Part shown: piece by piece, positions 1 to 9,159 of the stretch
Layout: every line of letters begins with the position of its first letter
How positions within the stretch are numbered: position 1 is the first letter of the stretch
NCBI GenBank assembly: GCA_018105865.1
Contig: CM030868.1
Coordinates: forward strand, 1,655,954-1,719,953
Direction of reading: 5' to 3'
From: Metaphire vulgaris
Lineage: Eukaryota > Annelida > Clitellata > Crassiclitellata > Megascolecidae
DNA: 64,000 bases
Notes under the pieces: model-generated
The model's database searches: none
What the model was told of the DNA's origin: nothing
Seen by the model: the letters and a program-made list of their open reading frames with translations, nothing else
Position numbers and translations under genes: made by a program

Positions 1-215
1 TGCTAAAATTCGTTATTAGATGTCTATAGGTCTACGTTACAACCCTAGGCATTACTTTACGTTTAAGCTCTTTTTCGTTGACCATCAAACACTATTAACT
101 GGTTAGGAATCAGTTTGATTCGCTTCAGATAATGCTTACACACACAAACCGAAGAACTAAAGGATTTTCATAAAATGGCGGACTCGACCCATATGGTACC
201 TGCCTGGCTGTGCTA

Positions 216-1260
216 CTAGCACTTGCGTTCGTTCTTGCTGCTATAGCAGAGGACGTAGTTGTAGCAGTGCGGTTTCTTGCACTTCGACTGGTAGTGATAG
301 GCCTTGTTCGAATGTCCGAGAGCCTTGCGGGTCAGTCTCTTCCCCGCCGTCCGTGCCGCCGCCCGGGCATCTCGCGGGCACGCCTGGGGTCTTGAGGCCG
401 GCAGAGACGCCGCCGCCGCCGCCGCCGACGACGACGATTTCTGCTCGAGATGGACAGCGGTCAGCCGGACACCGGGACGGGCAGTCAGCGTTTCTGTCGG
501 AGACGGGGACAATTACGTCGTCCAGTTTGGTTCCAGGTGTCGTAGACGGAGATTCGCTCGCCAATTTGTCGCATTCTGTAGCACAGAATACAATCCACGT
601 GTCTGTAGCAGGGGCGTCGCCAGGAATTTGATTGGGGGGGATGATAATGTGATTAGGGGCTATAAATCTTGAAAAACGTTGAAAATCTTAAAAAACACAT
701 TAAAAATTGTAAGGTAGACTGAATTGGGGGGGTATATGCCGATATACCTCCCCCCGTCGCTACGCCCTTGGTCTGTAGGTTCCTGTTTCACAAAATACAT
801 TATATATTAATGTTTTTAGCAATACTTGCTTACTCACTTACTCGCAAACCACCGTGTGGGGTGCATCATGGGCGCCCACAGAGATTTTTCCATGAGGGGC
901 AAAACACATTGGTCACGGTTAAGCCACAGAAATTTTTCCAGGATGGGCAAAGCACATTTTAACTCATTGGTCACGGTTAATATTTTAGCAAGGTTTGCAA
1001 ATTTCAGTGTGTGAAATATTGGTATTTGCATTTTCCAGTGAGGGGGGGCAATGCCCCCTCTTGCCCTAATGTGCGGGCGCCCATGGTGTCACCCCAAAGT
1101 TCTGAAATCCTGGCTACGCCACCGACCGTCATTTACCTTCGACTAGAACCCAGCCTTCTTCGTCGGCCGGAAGCAGTAGCAGACCTGTGATTTCGTCATC
1201 GTTCTCATCAGCTTCCGGTTTTTCAGACCCGAAAAGTAAGTTCGTAATTCCCGACCACAT
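216..1260 (-). CDS. Small two-exon gene, possibly TP53INP/DOR-like
   Basis: Two exons join in phase: 1260-1137 (ATG at 1260, donor GTAAAT, phase 1) and 493-216 (acceptor CTCCGACAG, stop TAG), giving 133 residues. The N-terminus has a hydrophobic start (MWSGITNLLFG), an acidic stretch (DENDDE) and DEEGWVLVE at residues 33-41, which looks like an LC3-interacting region (W37, V40 in acidic context). The C-terminus is basic and rich in Lys, Cys and Tyr, with PHCYNY near the end. TP53INP1/2 proteins, which shuttle from nucleus to autophagosomes, also start with a short hydrophobic segment, have an acidic WxxL/V motif near residue 35-40 and end in a basic tail with YNY or FNY. The central ESWFVTPP-type motif of that family is not seen, and this protein is shorter than the usual 220-240 residues. 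The alanine run in exon 2 comes from a GCG repeat. The gene model is plausible; the family assignment is tentative. Confidence 0.45.
609..770. mobile_element. hAT-like MITE, CAGGGGCG family, copy 1
   Basis: A 162-bp element with terminal inverted repeats (CAGGGGCGTCGCC at the left, CGCTACGCCCTTG at the right) is flanked by a perfect 8-bp target duplication GTCTGTAG (601-608 and 771-778). Eight-base duplications and CAGGG termini are typical of hAT elements. There is no coding capacity. It lies in the intron of the small minus-strand gene. Related copies lie at 12742-12903, 14850-15188 and 55366-55540. Confidence 0.85.
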
Positions 1261-2480
1261 TTTGTGACGTCAGAACAAAACCTTTACAGGCAAAGGACGA
1301 AGAACATCTTAACAACACATCAGGCCGTAACTTGTTTTAAAAACGCACCTATAATGCTAAAATTTAAAACCATTGGCCTAGCCAGGGTACGGGGCAGGGA
1401 TATTTTTACACCCCTAACACCCCAACGCCCCCAATCTGAGACCGACATCCCCCACATTTCCCAAATTTGACCCATGGATGAACTTTTTTGGTTTTTCAGA
1501 CTTTTTGGCAGGTGACCCACAGAAAATACCGACACCCCCAAATTGAGAATCCTAGAAATAACCCTGGGTACGGGGGAGGCGGCCCCTATGCTGGCTGGAA
1601 CCGGTCGTTGGATTTGCGTAAAACCGTTAAGAAATTTTTCTTGGGGGGGGGGTAGGTAGAAGAGAATACGCGAATTTGCTCGTCGGATATTTATTTATTC
1701 GAAGATTTCGATGTGCCCCCTATTCCGGAACCCTGGCTACGCCACTGGTTAAAACAGTGCAGCGACCCTCGACAATAATTATTTATGAGATCGAGGCTGT
1801 CACGTGATAGCTCCCAGCTGACTATGTTAAGGTCGTTTGCATAAGCGTTTGCATTGCAGTAATCATATAACTAATCGACATCAAGTTTAATCGGAAACTT
1901 TTAGTTATAACTAGATTTATAGGACTGCCCATAGCTACTCATGTTTCACCACAAACTTAGCAGACAGTTAGTTATGTGTTGGCGTAAAAGATAGGCTATA
2001 TCCTGCCCTACGCAGGATGTAAACAAACTGTAAACACAGCCTACAAAACAGCCTACACGCATTCCGATTTGGTTTGAAATATAAACTAGCATTTACAGTG
2101 AATTTTGTTTTAAGAAAATAGTATATAAAATTCTTTGTCAGAACTTCGATAATTTTCACAGCATTTATTCAAGGCCGTTGTAGATGGCATAACAGTCTAA
2201 AAAACTGAGCCAGCATCGCATCGTAACAACTGGAAACTAAACAAAAAATCCCATTATACGGAGTTATTCAAGATTATATTTTAAAAGCAGTTATAAGATT
2301 TAGCGTAGCTTTCAATGTTTTTGTTACCTCGTTAGTCTGTAGCTGCAAATAAGGAAATTATTAAGAAAATATTTCGAAATATTTCTTCTCACTCAGAGAG
2401 AGATTTAATTGACCTCTGTTAGCCACGCCCACTTTTGGAGACCAGCTGATCGGTGTCGGGGGGGTCAGAGACTGGTTTCG
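1261..2480. other. Intergenic, repeat-derived
   Basis: Apart from the short element at 1394-1567 I see AT-rich sequence and fragments of GC-rich repeats (the 'ctggctacgcca' motif near 1733). I see no splice-consistent coding exon. Confidence 0.6.
1394..1567. mobile_element. hAT-like MITE, CAGGGATATTT family
   Basis: Termini CAGGGATATTTTTA and TAGAAATAACCCTG form imperfect inverted repeats. An 8-bp direct repeat (GTACGGGG or GGTACGGG; the exact edge is ambiguous because of G runs) flanks the element. Related copies are at 10761-10936, 21042-21219, 23220-23590 and about 48928-49075. Confidence 0.75.
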
Positions 2481-2489
2481 GTAGCTAAA

Positions 2490-2640
2490 CAGGCGTTGAT
2501 TGGTTGAAACGGCGTTAGTTGACCTAGTTGATGCAATTTTGCATGAGACGAGGCGGGTCTTTTGACGTCACGATCAGCTGTCCACATCCGATTGGTTATA
2601 TAATTAGTAAACAACAAAATGACTCGTTGTGATTGGCTAG
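2490..2640. promoter_or_regulatory. CCAAT/CRE-rich promoter-like patch
   Basis: Three GATTGG motifs (inverted CCAAT boxes, 2498-2503, 2591-2596, 2631-2636) and one perfect palindromic cAMP-response element TGACGTCA (2563-2570) lie within 140 bases. The patch is about 1.1 kb upstream of the nuclear receptor start and 1.2 kb upstream of the divergent minus-strand gene, so it could serve either. No TATA box or start site was identified. Confidence 0.35.
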
Positions 2641-3704
2641 AAAAGATTAAGAAAGGCCACGTCAATAAATCAGAAACCGATAACTACTGTGGCCCAAAAG
2701 GGAAGTACTGTTTTTCTAATGTTCATTGTTCAGAAATGTTAGAAAAAATTCTCACTTATCGTAAAGTTATGATGATAATAATCATAAGGTTTAAAATGGT
2801 TCCCTAGGGTCTGCCCTGTGTGAGCACCAGTATTAAGTTAAGCTGCCTAATGAAATATGCACATCACCCCCTCAATTTATTTACGAATTTAATAATTGGT
2901 GCTTTGCTAGAGAAGCCACCGACAGTGACAAGCATAACGTGTCCGAGGAATAACTTAATGCGGAAATTTGAAGGTTAGATAATCAAGACATTAAGAAATT
3001 AGGTTTATAAAATCACATCCTCCATCCATGAGACAGGCCTATGAGAGTAAGAAAGCAAGTAAGTAAAATCTCATGGATTTATATTGAGTTTTCATAATAG
3101 ACTGTAGTAGCTGGATATTCTTAGACGCTGGGGAGACATCAATGACTTCTTCAAAAGAAATCGAAATATGAAGAAACCTTATGAAAATCATAACTTCGAA
3201 AATCCAATAGTCAGACAACCGGCCATACATGCGTATTGAAACCAGTGTCACTTTGCAATGAAACACTCTATTTTCAACCCCAAAAGATAAATATGACAAA
3301 GTATTCGATTTTCTGGAAGTCATGGGTCTTTTGCGGAATTACAGTCCCACTTTGGAGCGACTATCAACCGAGGACAAGTGCATTACTCGATCAAATGGCA
3401 CTATAGAAGTTCTTAGGTTTGCCATTACTCGACCTCTTGCCGTAATCGGTTTACTTTTGTCGATTAGTTAAATATCGAGTTACTTTTTAGTTTTTAAAAT
3501 ATTGTGATTAAATCGCGATAAATCGACAATTCCCTTTAATAGAATTGCAATGCAAAGTTGACTTTGATCGTGAATTTCAAGCGTTTCTTTAGAAAATAGA
3601 CCGTTTTTTTTGCGATCGAAATTCGCAATCGGAAACTCGAGTAACTCGACGACTAATTTTGATTTAATTTTAATTAAAAAATAAAATTAATTTAGGATAC
3701 AACG
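2641..3704. other. Upstream region of the nuclear receptor gene
   Basis: AT-rich sequence with one SINE-tail fragment near 2795-2835 (the '...ctgccctgtgtgagcacca' motif). The 5' UTR of the downstream gene should lie here, but no clear boundary is visible. Confidence 0.5.
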
Positions 3705-4454
3705 ATGAACCACCACAGCGGGGGTCGACGCGACGACGGTGGGACGACCGGACCCGACGGGGACAGCAAGACCCCGGTGTCGGCGCTGGAATCCGCGGGC
3801 CCAGCGACCGTAGTACCCTCCCGCTCGATGTCCCCCTCGAAGAAGTTCTACGACGACGACGATGATAACAACGACGACAACTACGACGAAGACGACGATG
3901 ATGGCGACGACGATGATGATGGGAACGGGGTTTCGCCTCCCCAGGACTCGAAGGCTGCCATCGTCAAGTACGTGACTGTACGGAACACTTTGAGACCGGT
4001 CGCTATCAAGTCTGAAACCGCTGGAAAATCTGGAGACCCTGTAAAAATTGGGGGCGCGCAAAAATTCCAGGTATGTATGCTCACTGTTCAATTGTTAAAT
4101 CAGGATCGGTTGAGTTTTGGAAGGGGCGAACATTGAATGTAAACAAGGGTTAGGATCAACGCAGGGGGGTTAGGGTTAGCTTGGTTAAGGGTAGGGTTAT
4201 GGTTAGCTTTGTTAGCTGTAGCCATAACCATAACCTAGGTATGGCGAAGAAGTAGGATACAGGAACAAACCTACTAGAGGACAAAAGGACAAAGAATGAG
4301 ATTGCACAGCAAAACCATTATGTGAATGAAAGGATGGGTAAAACATAGTGGTTCTCACACCGGGCAAACTCTAGCAGACTCTACGGAACCACTCAAACCC
4401 TGTTTGGTGCCAATGTTATTATTGTTCTTCTTATTGTTCTTCTTATTGTTATTA

Positions 4455-4492
<38 letters not shown>

Positions 4493-7400
4493 ATTAGTCA
4501 AGGTTTGACAGGTCATGTATAAGAGCAGAGGGGGGAGCGACAATACCAAGTGAGCCACTATGGCACCCCAATTATAGGGGTTAGAAAAATCTAATTGCAT
4601 CCTTTATAAATATAGGATCCTCATTATTGTGTGTGTTTTTTCTTTCTGGTGAACGTTTTAAAATTTGCCATCTTTAGTGGTTCTCACACAGGGCAGTCCC
4701 TACTGAACCACTTTAAACCTTGTTATATATATATATATTGCATCGATATCCCGCCATATTTTATTTCCAAGACCTTTACCTGGGTAGATGCATATTTCGT
4801 AGAGTCTTTTGAAATTTTATCTGAATGCTTGCTTTTGCTTTGACGTATAAAAAAGACTTGGTTGTGAGCATGCGATGTATTTTAGCGATGTTTTTGAATT
4901 TCTGTCTCAGTTTGACGTTCCGAACGGTTTGATATCCGAGGAAATGCTGGAGGAACTGCGCAGACAGCATCCGGTGGCCCACGTACTGACGTCGATCGCC
5001 GCGCAAGTGTCGGCGACCCAGGCGCGAGGCGCCGACGACGCGTCTAGGCTGTTGGGATTAACGTACAACGGTACCAACGTTGCTTTTGGCGACGGCGCGC
5101 TTCAAGGCAGGAAGTATGGCACCATCTCGGGTAGTAGCTTTAGCGACGCGGGTGAACTGATGCTGCCCGGAAGTGCGGGAGAGAGCGCGTCTGATCCCGC
5201 CGCAGACGAGGCCCAGGTAAGCACCTGTGCTTTGATGTGATTTATTGCGCGCTCTGAAAATTAATTTCTTCGTTTAGAGTTGATCGTATGCTTATTAGTC
5301 GAATACAGCTACACAGAGGCGCGAACCTGCATGTATTTATTCTTACAGGCGGTCGATTGTGCCGGCGAAGAGCAGCGTGAGACGCCGTCCGCTTCGTCCG
5401 AAACGGCGCCGTGCCTCGTGTGCGGCGACAAGGGTTCCGGGTTCCACTATTCGATCTTCAGCTGCGAGGGCTGCAAGGGGTTCTTCAAGCGGACAGTCCA
5501 GAAGAACATGGTCTACGCCTGCAAGGACTCTGGGTCGTGCTTCATCAACAAAACCACGCGCAACAACTGCCAAGCGTGTCGGTTCAAAAAGTGCATTGAT
5601 GTCGGCATGAAGAAAGAAGGTTTTGAAATCCAAAATATGCTGTCTGTTTCATGTATTTGTACTCTGCTATATCGTTTGTTCGAAGAGATTTTACCATGCT
5701 AAATAAGTTAGTAAATTGAGTTAAAGACAGACTGAGACTTCTCCCTTGGGTGCTAGGACAAAATGTCAGCGGACAAAATGTCATGGGGACAAAATGTTAG
5801 CGGACAAAATGTCACCCTAACTCTAACCCTAACCCTAAATCATAACATTTTGTCCGTGACATTTTGTCCTTGGACATTTTGTCCGGCCACGCTCTCTTGC
5901 TGTGAATAGAGTAGATCATTGGGGGGGAGACATAGGGCCAGAAAATCTTCCCCTTCTCCCTACTAATACCCCACTGCTTAGGTTATATGTTTTATGGATT
6001 TAAAAAGTTTATAAAATTTTGTTTTACAGTAATCATATAGTTGTTACCCGTAATGCAACAAATAGTCACGTTTAACTCTTTCTCTGCAAGTATAGCTTGT
6101 TAGCATATCACGAAGCTTTAACCGTGTGCCATCATATTGTGTAAGCACGACGTCATTCTGGTCGTACCGTGGTAGTGAAAGTGTTAAGGTGCAATTTTTT
6201 TTAGATATCTCACGTGCAGTAAGAAATTATACCAAGGCATTGCTAGTACTTAAGAAAACCGTCCAAAAATATTGGAAATTTCTGTTTCCAGCTGTTAGGG
6301 AGGATCGAACTCCCGGAGGAAAGCATCGACTGAAACGGCCGAGGACGGAAGAACCGCCCGCGATGACGGTGGCCGGAGTATCTAGCCTCGATGCCGATGC
6401 GATAACCAAGCTCATCGAGGCGCGGCCAGACATGGTTCCAACGATAGAAGGCGAGGAAAATAAATCACTGAATGTTAACCTTTTAACCGGGCAACTATCT
6501 GTAACTCAATGTAAAATGGACGAGCGTTACTCGGGGCGCCCGGTTAAGGGGTTAACACTACTGGCAAGCTAGTCGATTGAATTCATAATTATGTCGGAGG
6601 CCAAGACAGTTTTCATATGCGGTCTATTTTGACAACTGTGAACTGGTCTAGGATTTTGAGTTAAACTTCAGAACTTATAACATGTGAAGGTATGGTTTTT
6701 CAAGTGCCTATATCAAGAACGTTTGACTGTAGCTGATAGTGGAATTGATTTTAATAGATTTATAATAAGTTGTAACTTTTATAATTGTTTATTTTGACTG
6801 TTCGACGATGTTTGTACCTCTTAAATACAGGGGCGTAGCGACAGGGGGGGTATATCGGTGACAATTTCTCCGCTGACATTTTGTCCAGCCACAAGTAATT
6901 TGGCTCCAAGGATGCGTATTATTGGCAGATTAGCAATTTTATTAGCAATTTTAGCAATATTAGCAATTTTAAGTGATATTTCACGACCTTTTCTTCTTCA
7001 TCGATCTCGAAAGAAATCCGAAATTTCTTTTTGCAGAGCTGGCAATCGGCAGTCAGACCGAGGAGTTGGACGTGGACGACCTGATGCATTTCGGATACCT
7101 GGAACTCCGCTTTATCATCGAATGGGCCAAAAAAGTGCCAGGCACGTGTTGCAGCAGCAGGCATCTGATTTTATGTGCCTGCACGTTATTTTGCATTCGT
7201 TATTTTGCATTCGTTATTTTGTATTCGTTATTTTGTATTCGTTATTTTGATCTGCTGCCGTAATGTGCTATCGTTTGAATTGCTAGAATGAGAAGATAGT
7301 TTTAAATTTTTGGCATATTTTGGTTTCTTTTTGCCGAAGAAAGAAACCCGTAAATAGATATGGGACGCCAGTTTCTGGTTTTTAAATTCCTATTTCCATA

Positions 7401-8953
7401 TTTGCATAACTTTTATCATTACTTTTTAACCTCTTAACCGTGTATTTAACTGTAACTCAATGTAAAATGGACGGATATATCCGGGATCCCCAGTTAAGGG
7501 GTTAATTAAAGGAGTTATGGTGACATGTAATTCCATTCAACATTGCCACTGCTTGTGCCAACAACAGGGTCTTAACCCTTTAACTGCCAGAACCAAGTAT
7601 ATTCAATTACATTGCATATAGTTACAAAGTATCTGTTGGTTTTAAATCACTAGAAATGTATTCACAGAAATGCGTCGATTTCCAAGATCGGTGTTTATTT
7701 TTGCTGTTAGGGTTTAGCGATTTGGTTCTCGAGGACCAGATGGCGCTTTTGAAGTCGTCGTTCATGGAACTGAACTTACTGAGATTGGCATACAGGTAAA
7801 TCGTTATTACTCAGGTACTAAGCAGGTATACATTACGCTGTAATCCCCTATTTTACCTCGTGGACTTTCACGGCCAATTCTCTGCCTGTTTTATATTTCT
7901 GATGCTTTTAGAGACTTTTCAAAATGTGATTTAAAGGAAGTTACCTGCGTTCCGTTTCTTTTTTCTCGAGGTCGCTGGACTGCCCCGGCTCGATCAAATT
8001 CGCCAACGAGGTGATCCTGTCCGCGATGCAGTGCGTCCATCTGGGCTGGGGTCACGACCTCCTCAACTGCATCCTCGAGTTTGTCACGCGCCTGAGGAAC
8101 ATCAGCATCGACAACACGGAATTCTGTATTCTAAACGCGGTCGTTCTTACCTATCCAGGTACGCCCAACCTATCCGCCCACCTGTCTGATTTGTACCTTT
8201 AAGCTGTGGTAATATTATTTGTACCTAGCAGGCTATCTGTTCTGTGCATAAGTTGCATGTGTTTGTAGATATATGTGTACTATTAACCTGATTAATAGTA
8301 TTGTATAGTATGTACGTAGTATAGTATATACTAGTAGCTGATGTACACAATGATTTCAGATCTAACTGGGTTTGAGGCATTACTAGTAGCCAGAATTATT
8401 ATATAGCAGATCAAATTAATATATAGCACAATTTTAGCAACCCCTTGTATGTGACTTTAACTGGGTTTGACAGTAGCTGCTTATATTCTGGGCATCTTGT
8501 CTTATTTGTCTATATAATTAATCATGACCTTTGAACCATGACCTTTGAACCATGACCTTCCCCATGTATCTAGTAGGTGTAGAAATCTTTGAATGTCGTG
8601 CTGTTATCTTTGTCCGGTTAGATTTTGTTCACCATCGGCTGATGCCCTGGGCATTATTATGGCAGTGGCTCCATAGAAGCTGATTGATTAATTGATTGAT
8701 TGATTGATTGATTGCAGATGCTGTTGGGATCGTTGACAAGCCGTCGGTTGTCTCGCTCCAGAGTCGAATGTTGAACTATCTTCAGACTTACTCCCTTACT
8801 CGCTACGCCAACGAGCTTCGCAGATTCGGCCTGATCCTTCTGCGGCTTCCGGCCTTACGGACGATAAGCGCCAAGGCGGCCGAGATGTTCCTCAGCCTGT
8901 CACTAGAGGGCAACGTGAAGATGAACGCACTGGTCATCGAAATGATGCAGTGA
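3705..8953 (+). CDS. Orphan nuclear receptor, 8 exons
   Basis: Eight exons join in phase: 3705-4070, 4911-5216, 5349-5619, 6292-6473, 7039-7141, 7711-7795, 7971-8158, 8718-8953, giving about 578 residues. Residues 1-224 are a low-complexity A/B region with an Asp/Asn run. Residues 246-311 hold a two-zinc-finger DNA-binding domain with P-box CEGCKG. A C-terminal extension ([13 protein letters not shown]) of the type seen in NR5/NR6 receptors follows. The ligand-binding domain carries the signature [20 protein letters not shown] and ends in an intact AF-2 helix (LVIEMM). The DNA-binding side resembles NR5/NR6; the ligand-binding side ([16 protein letters not shown]) looks more like ERR/RXR, so I leave the subfamily open. 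It is predicted to be a nuclear, ligand-regulated or constitutive transcription factor binding AGGTCA half-sites. The exon 4 donor and exon 5 acceptor are the least certain boundaries. Exon 5 uses a GC donor. Confidence 0.88.
5349..5619 (+). CDS. Nuclear receptor exon 3: DNA-binding domain
   Basis: This exon carries both zinc fingers. The eight ligand cysteines are in CLVC, CEGC, C-x5-C (D-box KDSGS) and CQAC. P-box CEGCKG predicts AGGTCA recognition. The acceptor is TTCTTACAG and the donor GAAG|GTTTTG, in phase 1. Splicing to 6292 rebuilds [16 protein letters not shown], which confirms the junction. The domain reads without any break. Confidence 0.95.
5754..5887. repeat. Hairpin repeat of GGACAAAATGTC units with TAACCC core
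   Basis: Four forward copies of (G)GACAAAATGT(C/T) are followed by a short (CCCTAA)-like core and then three reverse-complement copies (ACATTTTGTCC). The whole can fold into a long stem. A single unit recurs near 6869. It lies in the intron after the receptor DNA-binding exon. It looks like a short foldback element. Confidence 0.7.
6474..6556. mobile_element. TTAACC foldback element at a splice donor
   Basis: An 83-bp inverted-repeat element (left GTTAACCTTTTAACCGGGC, right GCCCGGTTAAGGGGTTAAC) with the internal motif CTGTAACTCAATGTAAAATGG. Its first two bases form the GT of the preferred exon 4 donor of the nuclear receptor. Related copies are at 7426-7505, 16387-16466, 19292-19371 and 51239-51317. 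Confidence 0.75.
7426..7505. mobile_element. TTAACC foldback element, copy 2
   Basis: About 80 bp, with TTAACCTCTTAACCG at the left and CAGTTAAGGGGTTAA at the right. It is nearly identical internally to the copies at 16387 and 51239, so these copies are probably young. Confidence 0.75.
7571..7645. repeat. Dispersed repeat shared with 38850-38935
   Basis: The segment around ACATTGCATATAGTTACAAAGTATCTG is shared almost exactly with 38890-38930 and is flanked by TTAACCCTT-type ends. It is a second short repeat family with two copies in the window. Confidence 0.6.
8525..8559 (-). promoter_or_regulatory. Tandem DR1-like nuclear receptor sites in the last receptor intron
   Basis: A 14-bp unit repeats 2.5 times; on the minus strand it reads GGTTCAAAGGTCA, a direct repeat of two half-sites with one spacer base (DR1 type, as bound by HNF4/RXR/COUP-class receptors). 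Full units are at 8525-8537 and 8539-8551, with a partial unit at 8553. The match is visible; function is inference. Confidence 0.4.
8718..8953 (+). CDS. Nuclear receptor last exon: helices 9-12
   Basis: The acceptor ATTGCAG joins the previous exon in phase to give YPDAVGI. The exon encodes the dimerisation helix region ([19 protein letters not shown]) and an AF-2 core (LVIEMM) two residues before the stop. The AF-2 fits the hydrophobic-hydrophobic-x-E-hydrophobic-hydrophobic pattern needed for coactivator binding. TGA is at 8951-8953. Confidence 0.93.
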
Positions 8954-9152
8954 AACGCGACGAACTATTTTTACGAACGACCTGTTTTTATTTCTACGAT
9001 CGTATCAGGAATGCTTTGGGTTAAAAATCTTCTTTTTGTTCTTTATCTCAGATTCTTGCGTTGATCTATTCGTTGTGAATGTCTTCGGCGCGAAACTTTG
9101 CTCTGCAGTGAGAAATAGTATGCGAGGAAGATCTATGTTTTTCTTAAGTTAT

Positions 9153-9158
9153 AATAAA
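9153..9158 (+). terminator. Polyadenylation signal AATAAA for the nuclear receptor
   Basis: AATAAA lies 200 bases after the receptor stop codon on the same strand. It is the first canonical signal downstream. Confidence 0.6.
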
Positions 9159-9159
9159 A

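Noticed and set aside
5815..5845. CCCTAA repeats as evidence of a telomere
   Set aside because: Only two to three units, inside a foldback element and within an intron; genes continue on both sides.
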